The notes below the pieces were generated by a model that was not told the origin of the DNA, did not search any database, and worked only from the letters and a program-made list of their open reading frames with translations. Source: Ridgeia piscesae (taxonomy: Eukaryota > Annelida > Polychaeta > Sabellida > Siboglinidae). Taken from it: a stretch of 64,000 nt of DNA. A program made the translations under genes and the position numbers. Shown piece after piece: positions 1-11,833 of this stretch. The stretch is taken from assembly GCA_025642075.2 (NCBI GenBank), contig JAODUO010001216.1:1-64000 (forward strand), in the 5' to 3' direction. Positions within the stretch are counted from its first letter, which is position 1, and each line of letters begins with the position of its first letter.

Positions 1-1340
1 AAATATTGGTCATTGTCTATTGGTAGTTTTTCACCCAGCTAAGTGAATTGGAGGAAAGAACAGACATAATTACCTCAAAATGGCAGCAAGCTATTTCGAT
101 CCACAGGTTGTGAGTGCAGCGCCATAACCTATACACCATTGCTTCTATAATACTGGTAGTTATTTGTGTCATCGAATACATAATCCGACTACTGACATTT
201 ATTTGGGAACACCCACAAATAATGGTATTGTTGTTATTTATACTTAATTTCAGTACACTTAATCATGATGTTGGAAGGCTTGGCAATATTGTTAAGAAAG
301 TTGTTTCGTCTCTGGGCATGAGTCTTGATTCCCTCCTTTCGGCATTGAATAGCCAGGAAGACACGTGTAATCATGCTTTACTGAATGCACACGTCCCATC
401 ATAAGCAACTTAATAAAACAGCGGAGCACTTTCAATCCACGCCTGGTTGATCCAAAATGCTTCACTAACAGATTCGGCAATCTGTTGTGCCCTCCGTTAT
501 CCGTTTGTGCACTAAATATGTAACTTGCAGAGTGAGAACAGATGCCAGACGAGCGTAGGTTGTGGGTATTTCTATTTTCTGTGTAAATCCTAAGTCGGGT
601 GTATGATATGTTATTTTATGTGATTGTTCGCTCCTCTTAGCATGTTCATTTAAATGGTGCTTGCGGTGTCTGGTGGATTTTTATTTTTATTTTGGTAAAG
701 TACAATTAATTTGATTTACATTATAATAAATATCACATTATTTCAATATTTACCTTACTCTTGTATGAAAGGTTTATGCTTTCATCTACGTTGTAAAAAA
801 TTGTTATGACAACACGCCCGTCTTTGAGAATAAAACGAAACCGCATGCAAGAGAGCACCAGGATGCCATCTTATGGCATATGTTCAAATAGTTGTGATCA
901 AGAAAGTATCCGCACGGTGGCGCAAGTGACGATTAAACGTATTTATAGCTTTTTTAAATCCACGTTCAAACTGAAATTTATTTTGTAAATGGTTAAGTTC
1001 TGATTGACAAATATATTATACAACATTGACAGCAACAAACGTGATGGGTTTGATCATTATTTGTCCCAACCATCACTCAAGAATAGGTTTGTCACGCGTC
1101 CCTTAACATCTGGGACATTCCATATTTATGATACCAATATAGCACCATTTATAATAGGAACTCCCTGGAAGATCTGTTCAATCGAATACCACCTTGACTT
1201 CTCTAGGAAACATCCAACCACGCTACAGTTAGTGCTATTCGTATACAAATATCCACCACTGTCTATAGTTAGGTACCCATGTATACAACTGAGTGAACTA
1301 GAGCAATGTACAGTGAAAAACATGCCGAATGTTTGACACA
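1..1340. other. AT-rich non-coding DNA, nothing recognised
   Basis: Only short open frames (up to 110 residues) with no family resemblance, no splice-site pattern and no repeat structure that I can support. Probably intergenic or intronic. Confidence 0.5.
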
Positions 1341-1412
1341 ATAGCACAGGATCTGAACCCGGGTTCTCGTAGTCGAGAGTACGACGCTCTAGCTACTGCA
1401 CCATTGCGCTAT
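1341..1412 (-). tRNA. tRNA-like sequence, probably tRNA pseudogene or SINE head
   Basis: Read on the minus strand, this 72-nt stretch has a 7-bp acceptor-like pairing (ATAGCGC with GTGCTAT, one G-T wobble). It has an A-box match TGGTGCAGTAG (consensus TRGYNNARNNG) and a near B-box GGTTCAGATCC. The anticodon arm pairs over five bases (TCGTA/TACGA) but closes an eight-base loop, the D stem has a mismatch, and the spacing between acceptor and A box is irregular. A functional tRNA is therefore unlikely. A degenerate tRNA or the promoter head of a tRNA-derived SINE fits better. No amino-acid identity can be assigned. Confidence 0.4.
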
Positions 1413-2086
1413 TACAATATGTGACGGCACGTGTGGGACATATCGAATACTTTAATGTGTTACAACACCGTAGACTGGGAGGAGACCAATGGTCGGACTG
1501 GAGAACACGATACGTAAAATACGGTATTATATGGATTAAAAAAATTACGGATAACATGAGTAGATATGAAGCTACTGCATATAAAGGTCTTCCTGACTTG
1601 GAGGTCTTGAAGGCTTGATTCGAGCCATCATCGCAAGCCAGGGATGTTTTCCATGCAAATTAGCCCTGGCAGATCAGGTCGAGAAGTGCATGATTTATGC
1701 GAATCGAACCACTGTATTGACTTCGCTATTCGCGACTGTTTCACCCCTGAAAACAACGCAAATACCCACCCCCATTTGATGACGGATAGACAATTGTGTG
1801 TAGTCTAATGTAACGACCCAATCGTACAAGCAACTGACGGTTTTGTGTAGTATAATATTTGCTTATACGTCCCATGTACTATGTAACACAAGCAGCGTGT
1901 GGCTGAAATCATCCAACATTATATGACATGGCCGGATACCAACCCCAATCCTCGTGAACGATACAATTGGTTGAGCTTAAAAACCATGTTTTACTAAACG
2001 TTCATCGATTATTAGTACTGAAGTAATCACTAGTGGAGACCTCTAGCGAGCGAGGATGACTCGAGTGCTTTAAGTCCTTTACCTTA
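1413..2086. other. Non-coding interval, nothing recognised
   Basis: No coding pattern. The last 15 bases (2071-2085) are an inverted copy of the first bases of the LINE that follows, with 14 of 15 positions matching. This is described under findings. Confidence 0.45.
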
Positions 2087-2795
2087 AAGGAAAAGGACTT
2101 AGGGTTAACTATTAGTGCTGACATGAAGGTATCAGAGCAGTGTGGAATTGCAGCAGCGAAGGGAAACCAAATTCTTGGATTAATTAGGCGAAATATAGTG
2201 TACAAAGAAAAAGAACTAATAATACCGCTGTATAAAACAATAGTTAGGCCTCACTTAGAATATTGTATACAAGCATGGAGGCCATATCGCAAGAAGGCTA
2301 TTGATATGCTAGAAAGAGTACAAAGGAGAGCAACCAAAATGATACCAAAACTCAGGAATATTAGTTATGAAATGCGTCTAAAAGAATGTGGCTTAACAAC
2401 ACTAGAAACCAGAAGATTGAGAGGAGATCAGATTGAGGTGTTTAAAATATTGAATGGATATGAAAATATTGACAGAAATATTTTTTCACAGTCAAGGAAG
2501 AGAGAAGGACTAGAGGACATGGAGTTACATTAGCAAAGAAGCAGTGTAGACTAGATATTAGAAAATTTTCATTTTCACAAAGAACAATAAACGAATGGAA
2601 CAGATTATCAGCTGATTGTGTAGGTGCTAGCAGTGTTAATATATTTAAAAATAAAATCGACATATACCTAAGAAGGGCGGGGTATACTTAGATAGATAGG
2701 TTGGACTCTCGATAAGCCAAATGGCTTCCTAGTCCACCTGCCATCTAGAGTTGAATCTCTAGGTGGCTATCTTGTTAAATCTTGTTAAATCTTGT
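2087..2795 (+). mobile_element. CR1/L2-like LINE, 5'-truncated copy 1
   Basis: This is the 3' end of a non-LTR retrotransposon. The frame from 2087 reads KEKDLGLTISADMKVSEQ. It continues through the typical C-terminal reverse-transcriptase block with LIIPLYKTIVRPHLEYCIQA and LERVQRRATKMIP, then CGLTTLETRRLRGDQIEVFK. After the IDRNIF motif a T-run one base shorter than in the copy at 8.5 kb shifts the frame, giving an early stop at 2533. The remainder (SFSQRTINEWNRLSADCVGA) is readable in another frame. The 3' UTR, about 110 bp, ends in tandem CTTGTTAAAT units, probably the element's 3' tail. The catalytic FADD region is missing, so the copy is dead on arrival. It shares family with the copies at 8.5 and 45.9 kb. 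Confidence 0.85.
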
Positions 2796-3760
2796 CGTGA
2801 TATATAGAGGCTTCGTTCGATCCGCCGATGAGACTTACACTGGTGGAAACGGGCACTTGAATTGAAGTTTCTTCAACAACAACAACAACAACATGGTAAT
2901 AGTATTGCTTAGTACAACATATTATGAGAAAGATACAATGCAATACAATATAATGATTGATCAGTTGCTGATACTACTGAAGGGACATGGACTGTTATAG
3001 GTAGATGGGTAATTCATCCACTCAAACGGTGAGTCATACACCGGGTTGATTTTGGGCGCTTTGGTTTTTTATCATCTCATTGCTAATTATTGTACTTGTA
3101 TGGAATATTGTCTACGATTTCGGTGGACACAAATCTGCGCAACGAAAACGAAGATATATTTAACCGGACTGCCGATGTTGTTCGCGTCATTTTATTCCCA
3201 TGTTTATGGTGAAGGACAAACAATGTGATTACATTGAATAGGATAAATCTATTATTCACTACACAAGGACATACCTATAAAAACTTCAGTAAGGGTAGTA
3301 GGATATACGATGATCAAGCACAACAATGAAGTGTCACCAATACCATCTTGCAACGTTGTCCGGTGCGGGGCATATTAATTCTTACCCGTTGCATAGAAAA
3401 CGTAACGTGTTGCACGTGAAGCATCTCTCACAAACATTCTTATAAGCTCATGAGACCAACGGTCTCCATAACAACGATATACCGTTGTTTTGTGGCATAG
3501 ATGTTTTATACTGAAAACGGTAAACAGTACGACATGTGACACAGGTGACACTACAGCTTAATGGAATGTGGGGAAAAACATGTTGTTACTGCAGATTGTG
3601 TTAGCTGTTCTTATTATGTTTACCAAAACGTTTCACCACAGCAATACCTGAATGCATAATATATTAAACTTGAATTAGTATATTGCTACAGGCCAGACTA
3701 CAATGCAACAGTGTGACGAGGCAGAGGAGGGGTTCAGATTAAGGTAGTCAGTTCACAGAT
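2796..3760. other. Non-coding interval with short CAA repeat
   Basis: A (CAA)n run lies at about 2875-2893 just downstream of the LINE. Otherwise I see nothing. Confidence 0.45.
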
Positions 3761-3898
<138 letters not shown>

Positions 3899-4720
3899 TT
3901 AGTCACGTGTGCGCTTGAGCTGCCACTGGGGTAAATGTGTCGCTGTATTACTGGCATTTTCTTATGTTTTTTTACGCTACATTCTACTTTGATTTTACAT
4001 TTGTGGTGATTGTGAAGGTGCGTTCACAACGAAGAAAGCAAAGTTAGTGTTTGGATATTTATGTCTGCTTGGATTTTAGTAATTTTATATAACACTATTC
4101 TATTTGCCGCGCCATTGTTGACGCATTTTGATAGTTGCAATTGTGATCATATACCCAAGTCAGCAATTACGCCAACTGTGTCAACAATCCACAGAATCGT
4201 TAATGTATCAGGAGAGTGTACTCCGACCTGAACCAACTGGGTATATGTCATGCAACACCAACTCACAGAGGAACAACTGGATGGTCCGTGTCTTCTGCGA
4301 AGGCTTAGGTCAATTCATGTAATTCTAACAACAACGAGGAACTCTGCCTATCCGACCAATACGCAGCAACAACACACGCCAAACATATGATAGATACCTG
4401 GCTATCACACGACGACAATGCAGACATACACGCGCTCACGGCGGGCGATTACAACCTACGTCATCTGCTACAAAAGAACCGTCATGGTAGTGGGGTCGGC
4501 CTGCTGTACAAATCAACATTTCACTTGATTTCTTAAGCAGCATTATTCTATTGTCTTGGAGTAATTTCAAATACTATTATGATGCTATAGTTGGTGGCAA
4601 TGTTACCATAAATTGTCATACTTTCTTATAGCATCTGGAATACATTACCATACAAATATTTAATTCATTCAGTAAAACTACATATATATTATATATTACC
4701 CATATAAATAACATCAGTGA

Positions 4721-4723
<3 letters not shown>
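3899..4723. other. Non-coding interval
   Basis: No gene, repeat or splice pattern recognised. Confidence 0.4.

Positions 4724-4807
<84 letters not shown>
4724..4807. repeat. (AT)n microsatellite
   Basis: A pure TA tract of about 84 bp. Confidence 0.95.
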
Positions 4808-4808
<1 letters not shown>

Positions 4809-7052
4809 TTAAAGTTAATATATTTCAATAGGGGTCAATATAGCTATTTATTGGATATGCTGTTCGAATGAACAGATCAGCCAGTGGATGAAATCCCAAG
4901 TGCTTTAATCTGGAGCTGGATATCTTATAATGTAACGATGTATTGTTTGCAGAAATAACTTTGTTGTGTCGTTTCTTGTTTGGTGTGTGATCAGTTTTCA
5001 TTTGTGTTGGTTCATCTCTGTGCACTGCTACATGTATTTAATAAATATGAAAACATTTGCTGTTGTTTTGCAGTATCTCCATTTGGCGGCATGTTATAGT
5101 GCGTGAATGTGTAGATATTAGAAACCTGTCGACCCGGCAGTTGTTAACGCCGACACATCTATTGTGTGACACAATTCCTCCGTTACTGACCTCTTGGAAT
5201 ACTATCATTGGCGTATTTTCGACAAATGCTTAACACATTACAAAGAAACATAAACAACCTTATGTTTCGATAGTTTTGATTCATGTCGTTACAGTTGGTT
5301 CACCGTTAGATCTGACTAAAAACAGTATATCGTAGATTTCGTTGGTAGTTTCCCTGTAATGTGCATGATTTAATACTGTATTCGGTATATTCGATATTAC
5401 CTATAATTTGAAGTGAGTTAGAGAAGATTTGCACTTGCTCTTTTCGTATTTATGTTATAACAGTGTCTACCCACCTCCCTCCGCTCTTCCGTCTGCACTT
5501 CCGTCACACAATAATGATCTAGTCTCGCTGGCTTCACCGTTGTCAGTGATGTTGTCTCCTCAAGGCCGGTGGGTAAACAGGGGTAGCATTGACCAAAACC
5601 AGTCCACAAGTACTGCCCACTAGTGGTCACTCTGGTGCCACATCTGAGCTTGCAGTAAAAAGGGTCATAGAGTGTACTATGTCTAAGTTTGCTGTCTAAG
5701 AATGATACCATAACAACCGTACTGCAGCGACCAGACATCGACTTCAAACTCGCTGTATAATCATAACTGCTTCTATCTAACTCAAAGTGCACTTTCTGCC
5801 CATGTAGTTAGGGACTGTTTATATGGCTGCATGTTTCACGTGCACATATATTGAACTTCTACACCACAACACCTCAGTTTGAACTTATCCGTCAGGCGAT
5901 CTGCAATCACACACTACACGATCAGCGCGCGCATAGCCATATAGACAACAAGTTCAAACTAGTTCTAGTTATCACGATACTGTATAAATGACGTATATAT
6001 TATAAAACAGTTCGTTCTTTCTCTGTATGTGAACTCACACCCGCTTCATGTATGTTCGTAAATTTATACTGTTTTTCAGAATTTGTACCGGGGGTTGGAG
6101 AACTAGGGAGCTCATTACTTTAAAAGTTATTCGTGGAGTCCCGGCGTCGGAGCATCACATGTTTCTGTATCATCGTCACACTATAATTAGGCCTTCTAAA
6201 CACCATGCCGCTGAATGTTAGTTCGATTTCTACTTGTTTTTATGAAACTAACGTTCCAAAATCTCGAAAGCGTAACCGTTGACACCTCTGTGTGCCTCAC
6301 GTTAGTATTTTGTTGCGCGTGCGCACGTCTTATTTCTGGTTCTCATGTAAATAACATAGCGTAGTTTTCAAAACATTTTCACCTACCTTCTGCTATGCCT
6401 TGCCGAGAAAAGTAGTGACATTCTTCGCGTCTAATATAACAGGTTTATTAAACATGACAGGGCGGCAGATGACTATGCAGGTACCAGCTCAGTTACGGTG
6501 AGGTGTATATAACAGATCAAATCGATCTAAGTTACATTATCACATTCATATCACCTCTAAAATCAAACATAACGAAGTCACGGTTAGTACCATATAACGT
6601 CCAGTTAAGGAAATGTCATTGTACAGAATGTTCCTTGCCAACTTGTAGTTAGACTAATTATACTAGATTACTTATTCATAACAAACTAACAACTATGGAA
6701 TTTTAGGATAGACTACCTCCGTATTCCCTGTGTGACCAAGGCCGTTATTATATTTGCCGTCAACAATTGGTCTCACAGTTAATTCAGTTCATACGATGAT
6801 CTGCTTGCCGTGCTGGTGCTACATAAGAAAAACCACAAAGCCGTTGATTTATTGTTGTCAGTCATTCCCCAGATGGCGCTACTTGAGTTAAGTTAACCGA
6901 TCACTACTATGTAATCGTCGATATGCTATAGGTTGTTTTTAATACTACGTTGACATCCGCGTGATAACTTGACTCTCCCTCTCAGCGTATTGCGTCATAG
7001 TGCATGTAACCAGTGGGCTGTTGAATAAAAAAATGTTGGATAACTTGTACTT
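4808..7052. other. Non-coding interval, nothing recognised
   Basis: The longest frame is a 124-residue minus-strand one at 5418-5792. It has no domain, no signal peptide and no repeated cysteine pattern, and its base use does not stand out from the neighbourhood. I do not support it as a gene. Confidence 0.4.
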
Positions 7053-7863
7053 GCTTTAACAAATGAATCGGTGAATTATGAAAACTTTAACAAATGAATC
7101 GGTGAATTCAAAAAAGGGCCCAACTCCATCAGACAAAATTGTGCAGGAGGACGTTTTTCTAAACCATGGGGAAACAGAAACTGAAAAATGCCTGAACAAA
7201 CAGAAGGCTTAGGTGTCCTATACAATTTTTTTTTTTTTACTTAAACCGGTAATTAAAAATATTGCATTTTAATAACATATAAACTATGCTAAGAAACCGA
7301 TTCAATAAACTTGTAAAATATACATTCAACATTTACAAAACAACTAAGTCCCTGGAACATTTTTCATGGATAATATGGCATGCAAATAACAGTGTGATGT
7401 CATAACAAGTGTAGCATAGCCAGGGTCACTTAGTGTAACGTAACCATTGAGATTAGTCACTTGCCTGCATTTTATACCAGTTTGTTTGCCATTTACTGAG
7501 ATCCTTTTATGTTGACATAATCTTTCCTTTCCGCTTTCATTCGTTTTACGTTGTTCTTTACCCACTATAATTAATTTCTCTTCCTTTTTTGCCGAACTTC
7601 GGCGACTCATTCAAAATCGCGCCAAACGTTGCCAGTCTTCATAGATTAGAGAACTGATGCTGCTATCAAGTTAATTCTAAAAGGGCTCAATTGCAGGAGT
7701 TGGGCCCATTTAGAATTCACTACATAATGTATGCCATTCTTTGTGGGACTTAAACAATGATATTGGGCCTGTTTATAACGTATTAATATGCATTGCTATG
7801 TGAAGATCAAATTCGTACAAAAAGTGAAAATCGAATTTATCTTGAGTTTGGCCCTTTTAGAAT
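7053..7863. mobile_element. Interleaved inverted-repeat element (non-autonomous, unclassified)
   Basis: Two inverted pairs interlock. Pair A is 7104-7127 (GAATTC...GGGCCCAACTCC) against 7696-7718. Pair B is 7674-7690 (ATTCTAAAAGGGCTCAA) against 7848-7863. A 24-bp segment ending in GGTGAATT is also directly duplicated at about 7053 and 7084. Between the A arms is an 88-residue minus-strand frame (7344-7610) starting MSRRSSAKKEEKLIIV. It is rich in lysine and arginine but matches no family that I know. The arrangement suggests one element inserted in, or sharing ends with, another. The transposon class is unknown. Confidence 0.5.
7344..7610 (-). CDS. 88-residue basic open frame inside the 7.1-7.8 kb element
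   Basis: The frame starts MSRRSSAKKEEKLIIVGKEQ and ends ILSMKNVPGT. The N-terminal half is strongly basic and the rest unremarkable. I do not recognise it. It could be the first exon of an element-encoded protein or pure chance. Its only support is its position between inverted repeats and a start context with a purine at -3. Confidence 0.15.
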   Translation of the reverse strand: MSRRSSAKKEEKLIIVGKEQRKTNESGKERLCQHKRISVNGKQTGIKCRQVTNLNGYVTLSDPGYATLVMTSHCYLHAILSMKNVPGT

Positions 7864-8129
7864 TTACGTATTCAAATGTTTCCTGACTTGCCTTAATCGT
7901 CCAAGGTAGCCTCAGTCGTAGGGTCTATATATTACATACAATACTGAATACAGCTATTGGATACAACGCGTGACCTATATAAGTGCACGGTTGTTAAATG
8001 GTTAACAAACCCACATTCCGCAATTGTCTGTCACTTTTATAGGTACTCATATATAAAACAATTACGAAACTGAACTCGACACATATCTTCATAAGTATTT
8101 CTTATCAGAGATGTAAATATATCTGGTAT

Positions 8130-8481
8130 ACCATAGTGCTGTAGAAGCTTCTACAGTGTATCTTGTCGAGACTGTCAAATGCTTTCTCGTAATCTACAAA
8201 GTTTATGTACAGAGATGAGTCCCATTCCATGGACTATTCAACAATGATTCGGAGTGTTGCTATTTGGTCGGTGCATGACCTGTCTTTACGGAAGCCAGCT
8301 TGGTGATCTCTGAGATTGGCATCCACTCCTGTCTTCAGTCTGTTCAAGATGACTCTGTTGAAGACCTTTCCGGGTACTGATAGTAGCATTATCCCTCTCT
8401 AGTCCTGACATTCTTGCATATGTCCTTTCTTTGGGAGCTTCACGAGTTAATCTCCTTTCCATTCAGTTGGTATTTCTTTAT
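8130..8481 (-). mobile_element. RTE-like LINE reverse transcriptase fragment, part 1 (downstream part)
   Basis: Read on the minus strand the sequence gives EIPTEWKGD, KLPKKGHMQECQD, RGIMLLSVPGKVFNRVILN, AGFRKDRSCTDQIATLR and LYINFVDYEKAFDSLDK. These are the successive reverse-transcriptase motifs of an endonuclease-plus-RT non-LTR element common in marine invertebrates. In-frame stops are present (for example after KGD and QD), so it is a fossil. It continues at 8921 beyond an inserted CR1-like copy. Assignment to the RTE-like class is from memory of such proteins and is less certain than the RT identity. Confidence 0.8.
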
Positions 8482-8920
8482 GTTATGAAATGCGTCTAAA
8501 ATGTGGTTTAACAACACTGGAAACCAGAAGATTGAGAGGAGATCAGATTGAGGTGTTTAAAATATTGAATGGATATGAAAATATTGACAGAAATATTTTT
8601 TTCACAGCCAAGGAAGAGAGAAGGACTAGAGGACATGGAATTACATTAGCAAAGAAGCAATGTAGACTAGATATTAGAACATTTTCATTTTCACAAAGAA
8701 CAGTAAACGAATGGAACAGATTATCAGCTGATTGTGTAGGTGCTAGTAGTGTTAATATATTTAAAAAATAAAATCGACATATACCTAAGACGGGCGGGGT
8801 ATACTTAGATAGATAGGTTGGACTATCGATAAGCCAAATGGCTTCCTAGTCCACCTGCCATCTAGAGTTGAATCTCTAGGTGGCAATCTGGTTAAATCTT
8901 GTTAAATCTTGTAAAATCTT
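8482..8920 (+). mobile_element. CR1/L2-like LINE, 5'-truncated copy 2, nested
   Basis: Almost identical to 2360-2795. It starts abruptly at GTTATGAAATGCG, reads MRLKCGLTTLETRRLRGDQI, and keeps the frame through NIFFTAKEERRTRGHG to SFSQRTVNEWNRLSADCVGA. Compared with copy 1 it lacks one GAA codon near the start and has a longer T-run. An extra A near the end gives a premature stop at 8771. The 3' UTR and the TTAAATCTTGT-type tail are shared with copy 1. It is inserted in opposite orientation inside the RTE-like LINE. Confidence 0.85.
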
Positions 8921-9405
8921 CCAGATTAGATTGTCTAATATCTCTGTGGATGTCTCTATATCAGCCTTGAATGCCTCAGCAGAATTTTGTCTGGGCCGGA
9001 AGCTTTCCCTCTCGTCAGGTGATGGATGGCTTTCTCAATCTCTGTCTTACTTGGTCTTTCGCATCTTATCTGGAGTACTTCTTCAGCTGGTGCGATGTCT
9101 GGAGGGTTCTGAGGTGGTTGGCGGTTCAGCAGTTCTTCAACTGATCTTCATCGTTGGTAAGAATATTGCCATTTATTTGCTTTGATTGGCCTATCTGCGT
9201 GCTTGCACATTCCTGCTAATGTTCTTGTTATATCATACAGTGGTGTCATGTTTCATTGGGTTGATGCATCCTCTGCTTGTTTGGCTTGGTCTTCAAAGAA
9301 GTTTTCCTTGTCTGCTTTACCCTGTTCTTGATTGCTCTATTTGCCTCTTTATAATTTTCCTGTGCTGTTGCGTTTGCTGGTCTTCAAGAAGGTGTGTGCA
9401 TTTTA
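8921..9405 (-). mobile_element. RTE-like LINE fragment, part 2 (upstream part)
   Basis: The minus-strand reading includes ADKENFFEDQAKQAEDAS, LYDITRTLAG, NGNILTNDEDQL and TSTEILDNLIWK, with the GKASGPD-type motif recoverable across a one-base frameshift. This is the linker and N-terminal RT region that precedes the EIPTEWK block at 8.48 kb. The two pieces were therefore one element before copy 2 of the CR1-like LINE landed in it. Confidence 0.75.
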
Positions 9406-10244
9406 TATGCAATATTACTTGCAATTATGACCTGTCCGTATAACAAGTGAAGAGTAAATAACGATGTAGATAATATTTCCTTTCCAACCTTACTTCGATC
9501 GCATGCAATCTAATTATTAAGGATCTTCCAGTTAGCATTTTCCTTGGACGACTGTTTCCCCGCCCTCTACCACCGTCAGATCATCTCCTCACATCCCGCA
9601 CGATATCTTTCGTAATCGTTCTTCGAATTATCAATTCAAACACAACGATAAACATTCAACAATGGCGGTGACCACACCACCGTGAGCCGTCGTTTTACTA
9701 CAAGCCTGAAGTAAATTAACGTAATATCATGGCAACAAACTAATACATGCAGGGGCAGATTAGGGGTATTATCTCACATATGCATTGAGATAGGTTTACA
9801 GTTTCGGGTCTCCTTCGAAAGACAGGAACAATTTTAAAATATTTGAACGACATTAATGCGTGAACGTGCTCAGTCTATATTAGATCATTCACAGCAAATA
9901 CTACATTTCCGTAATGCTGTCGTTATGATAACATGACACAAATTATGTTAGGGTTCTCAGGACAATTAAATTATATTTTGTCTTTCCCAAGTGGGCCCCC
10001 GCCAGACAATGCACCTCTAGTATTTGTATTTCTATTGAGTGCGGTTTCGGCTAGCTCAGGACCCTGGAATGAATGTTCTCTCATAAAGGGATACTTCAAT
10101 CATTAAGGGATTCACAGCATTTAATTACATCTGTATAATTGTGCATAGTAATTGTGCAGAAAGATCGTGAAAATAACAAGAAATAGTTGAGTAATGGAAA
10201 TATTAATATTACGTAAACATTAAATAGACAGTAGCATACAACCT
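9406..10244. other. Non-coding interval
   Basis: Nothing recognised. Confidence 0.4.
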
Positions 10245-10770
10245 TGTTTAGAACCTAATATATGTCCGTGCATAAAGTCCGGAATACAGCATAGAGCGTA
10301 GCATACAGCATTGTACAGAGCGTAACATACAGCCTTGTATAGATCCCCCATCCAGTGTTGTTTAGAGCGGATCACACAGCTTTGTATACAACCGAGCATC
10401 CAACCTTATATAAATCTCGACATCCAGCTTTGTATAAAACCAGGTATTCATGTACCCTGTCATGTATCTAATCTTCTACAGAACCAGGTATTCAGTCTTG
10501 TAGAGAGTCAGTATCCAGCTTTGTATATATCCAGGTACACAGCCTTTTATGGAACCAGGTGCCCAGCCTTTATAGAGCACGTCGTCCAACTTTAAATCGT
10601 ATCCTGCTTATAAATCCTGTATAAAGCCAGTCATCCAACCTTATACAACCCTCGACTTTCTCCTCTGAATAGTGTCCGTAATCCAGCCTTAAATAGTCAT
10701 TGGCATCCAGTCTTCTGTAAAGCCCGACATCCAGTCTATTATAAATTCAACATCCAGCCCAATAAATCCA
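10245..10770. repeat. Highly diverged tandem repeat, unit about 28 bp
   Basis: Variants of CATCCAGCCTTGTATAGA recur about every 25-30 bp (for example ACATACAGCCTTGTATAGAT and CATCCAGCTTTGTATAAAAC). Copies are too diverged for a clean unit. The 86-residue frame within it (10335-10595) is repeat-derived. Confidence 0.7.
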
Positions 10771-11037
10771 ATCCAACATCGTGTATACTTTCAAAATATG
10801 TGAATATAACTTAATAATAATAATGATGATGATGACTTCTTATGCATCAATATCCCCAAGGACCGAGCCAAATGAACGCGTCAACTGACTGAATGTAGCT
10901 CGAGTGTGGATCTTATTCACCTATAAAACTCTACACTTGGACGCATCATCTATATGTCACACAAAATAGCGCAACACAGATCTGTCATTTACACTGCGTT
11001 CGCAGACAGAGCATATAACACATTAGGATTAACCTTC

Positions 11038-11505
11038 TAAAGGGCCAAATACCCAGACACGATAATGCAGCATGTCTGACGTGTTTTATCTAAGTTGGAT
11101 GGTCTCGTACTGTCACACGTGTCGGACGGAAGTGCAACTGTTTCACTGTTTCAGCGAAGTAGGTGCGATAGGCCATTTTTGTTGCCTGGTACGTACGGCA
11201 GTGACCTATCGGGTGCGTTGCTATGACAATAATTATGCACATGTTTTCGTCACCACCGGACACTATCTGGTGTAGAATAGTGATTCAACGTGCGCTATTG
11301 TTATCCGACACGAAGGTTCCGCTAGCCAATAAAAATAGCATATTGGATGGAAACACCCCCACCTTGGTGAAACAGTGAGTGTGTGACCTACACCGATAGT
11401 TCCGTCCGACACTGTCTGAACGTGTGGCAGTACGAGGCCATATCCGATACAGCTAGAACCCATCAAACATGTCTTACGGCATTGCTATATTGTATATGGG
11501 TCTTT
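11038..11505. mobile_element. MITE-like element with inverted ends, first of a tandem pair
   Basis: The left end, TAAAGGGCCAAATACCCAGA, mirrors the right end near 11490-11505, which reads TATATGGGTCTTTA on the plus strand. Subterminal sequences (GATAATGCAGCATGTCTGACG against CATGTCTTACGGCATTGC) also mirror each other. Internal motifs such as GTCGGACGGAAGTGC recur inverted at 11400. No protein is encoded. Confidence 0.5.
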
Positions 11506-11833
11506 AAAGCCAAAACACACTATCAGACACTGCCGTACGATAGTGTCGCGTGTTTGGTTTATAAACATGTCAGACGATCTTCTATTGCCACACGTTCAGA
11601 CAGTGTCGGACAAAAGTGCGATTATGATTAGTTTCGCTGCTCCACCGAGGTGGAGGTGTATCAATGCGATACGCTGTTTTCATTGGTTATCGGTTCCCCC
11701 TGCCAGACGAAAATAGCGCGTCTTCAAACATCATACTGCGTCAAATGTGACGTCAAATTTTGCATATTGCCATAGCAACTCGTCCTATAAGACATTTTCG
11801 TACGACCGTGTCTAGTGTATATGGGCCTTGTCG
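11506..11833. mobile_element. MITE-like element, second of a tandem pair
   Basis: It begins AAAGCCAAAACACACTATCA and ends CGACCGTGTCTAGTGTATAT followed by GGGCCTT, which mirrors the family terminus at 11041. It shares TGTCGGAC-type internal blocks with the first element. Head-to-tail or shared-end insertion is inferred. Confidence 0.45.

Noticed and set aside
5418..5792. 124-residue minus-strand frame
   Set aside because: No domain, no biased codon use, no splice context and no signal peptide. Its length is within chance for this much sequence.
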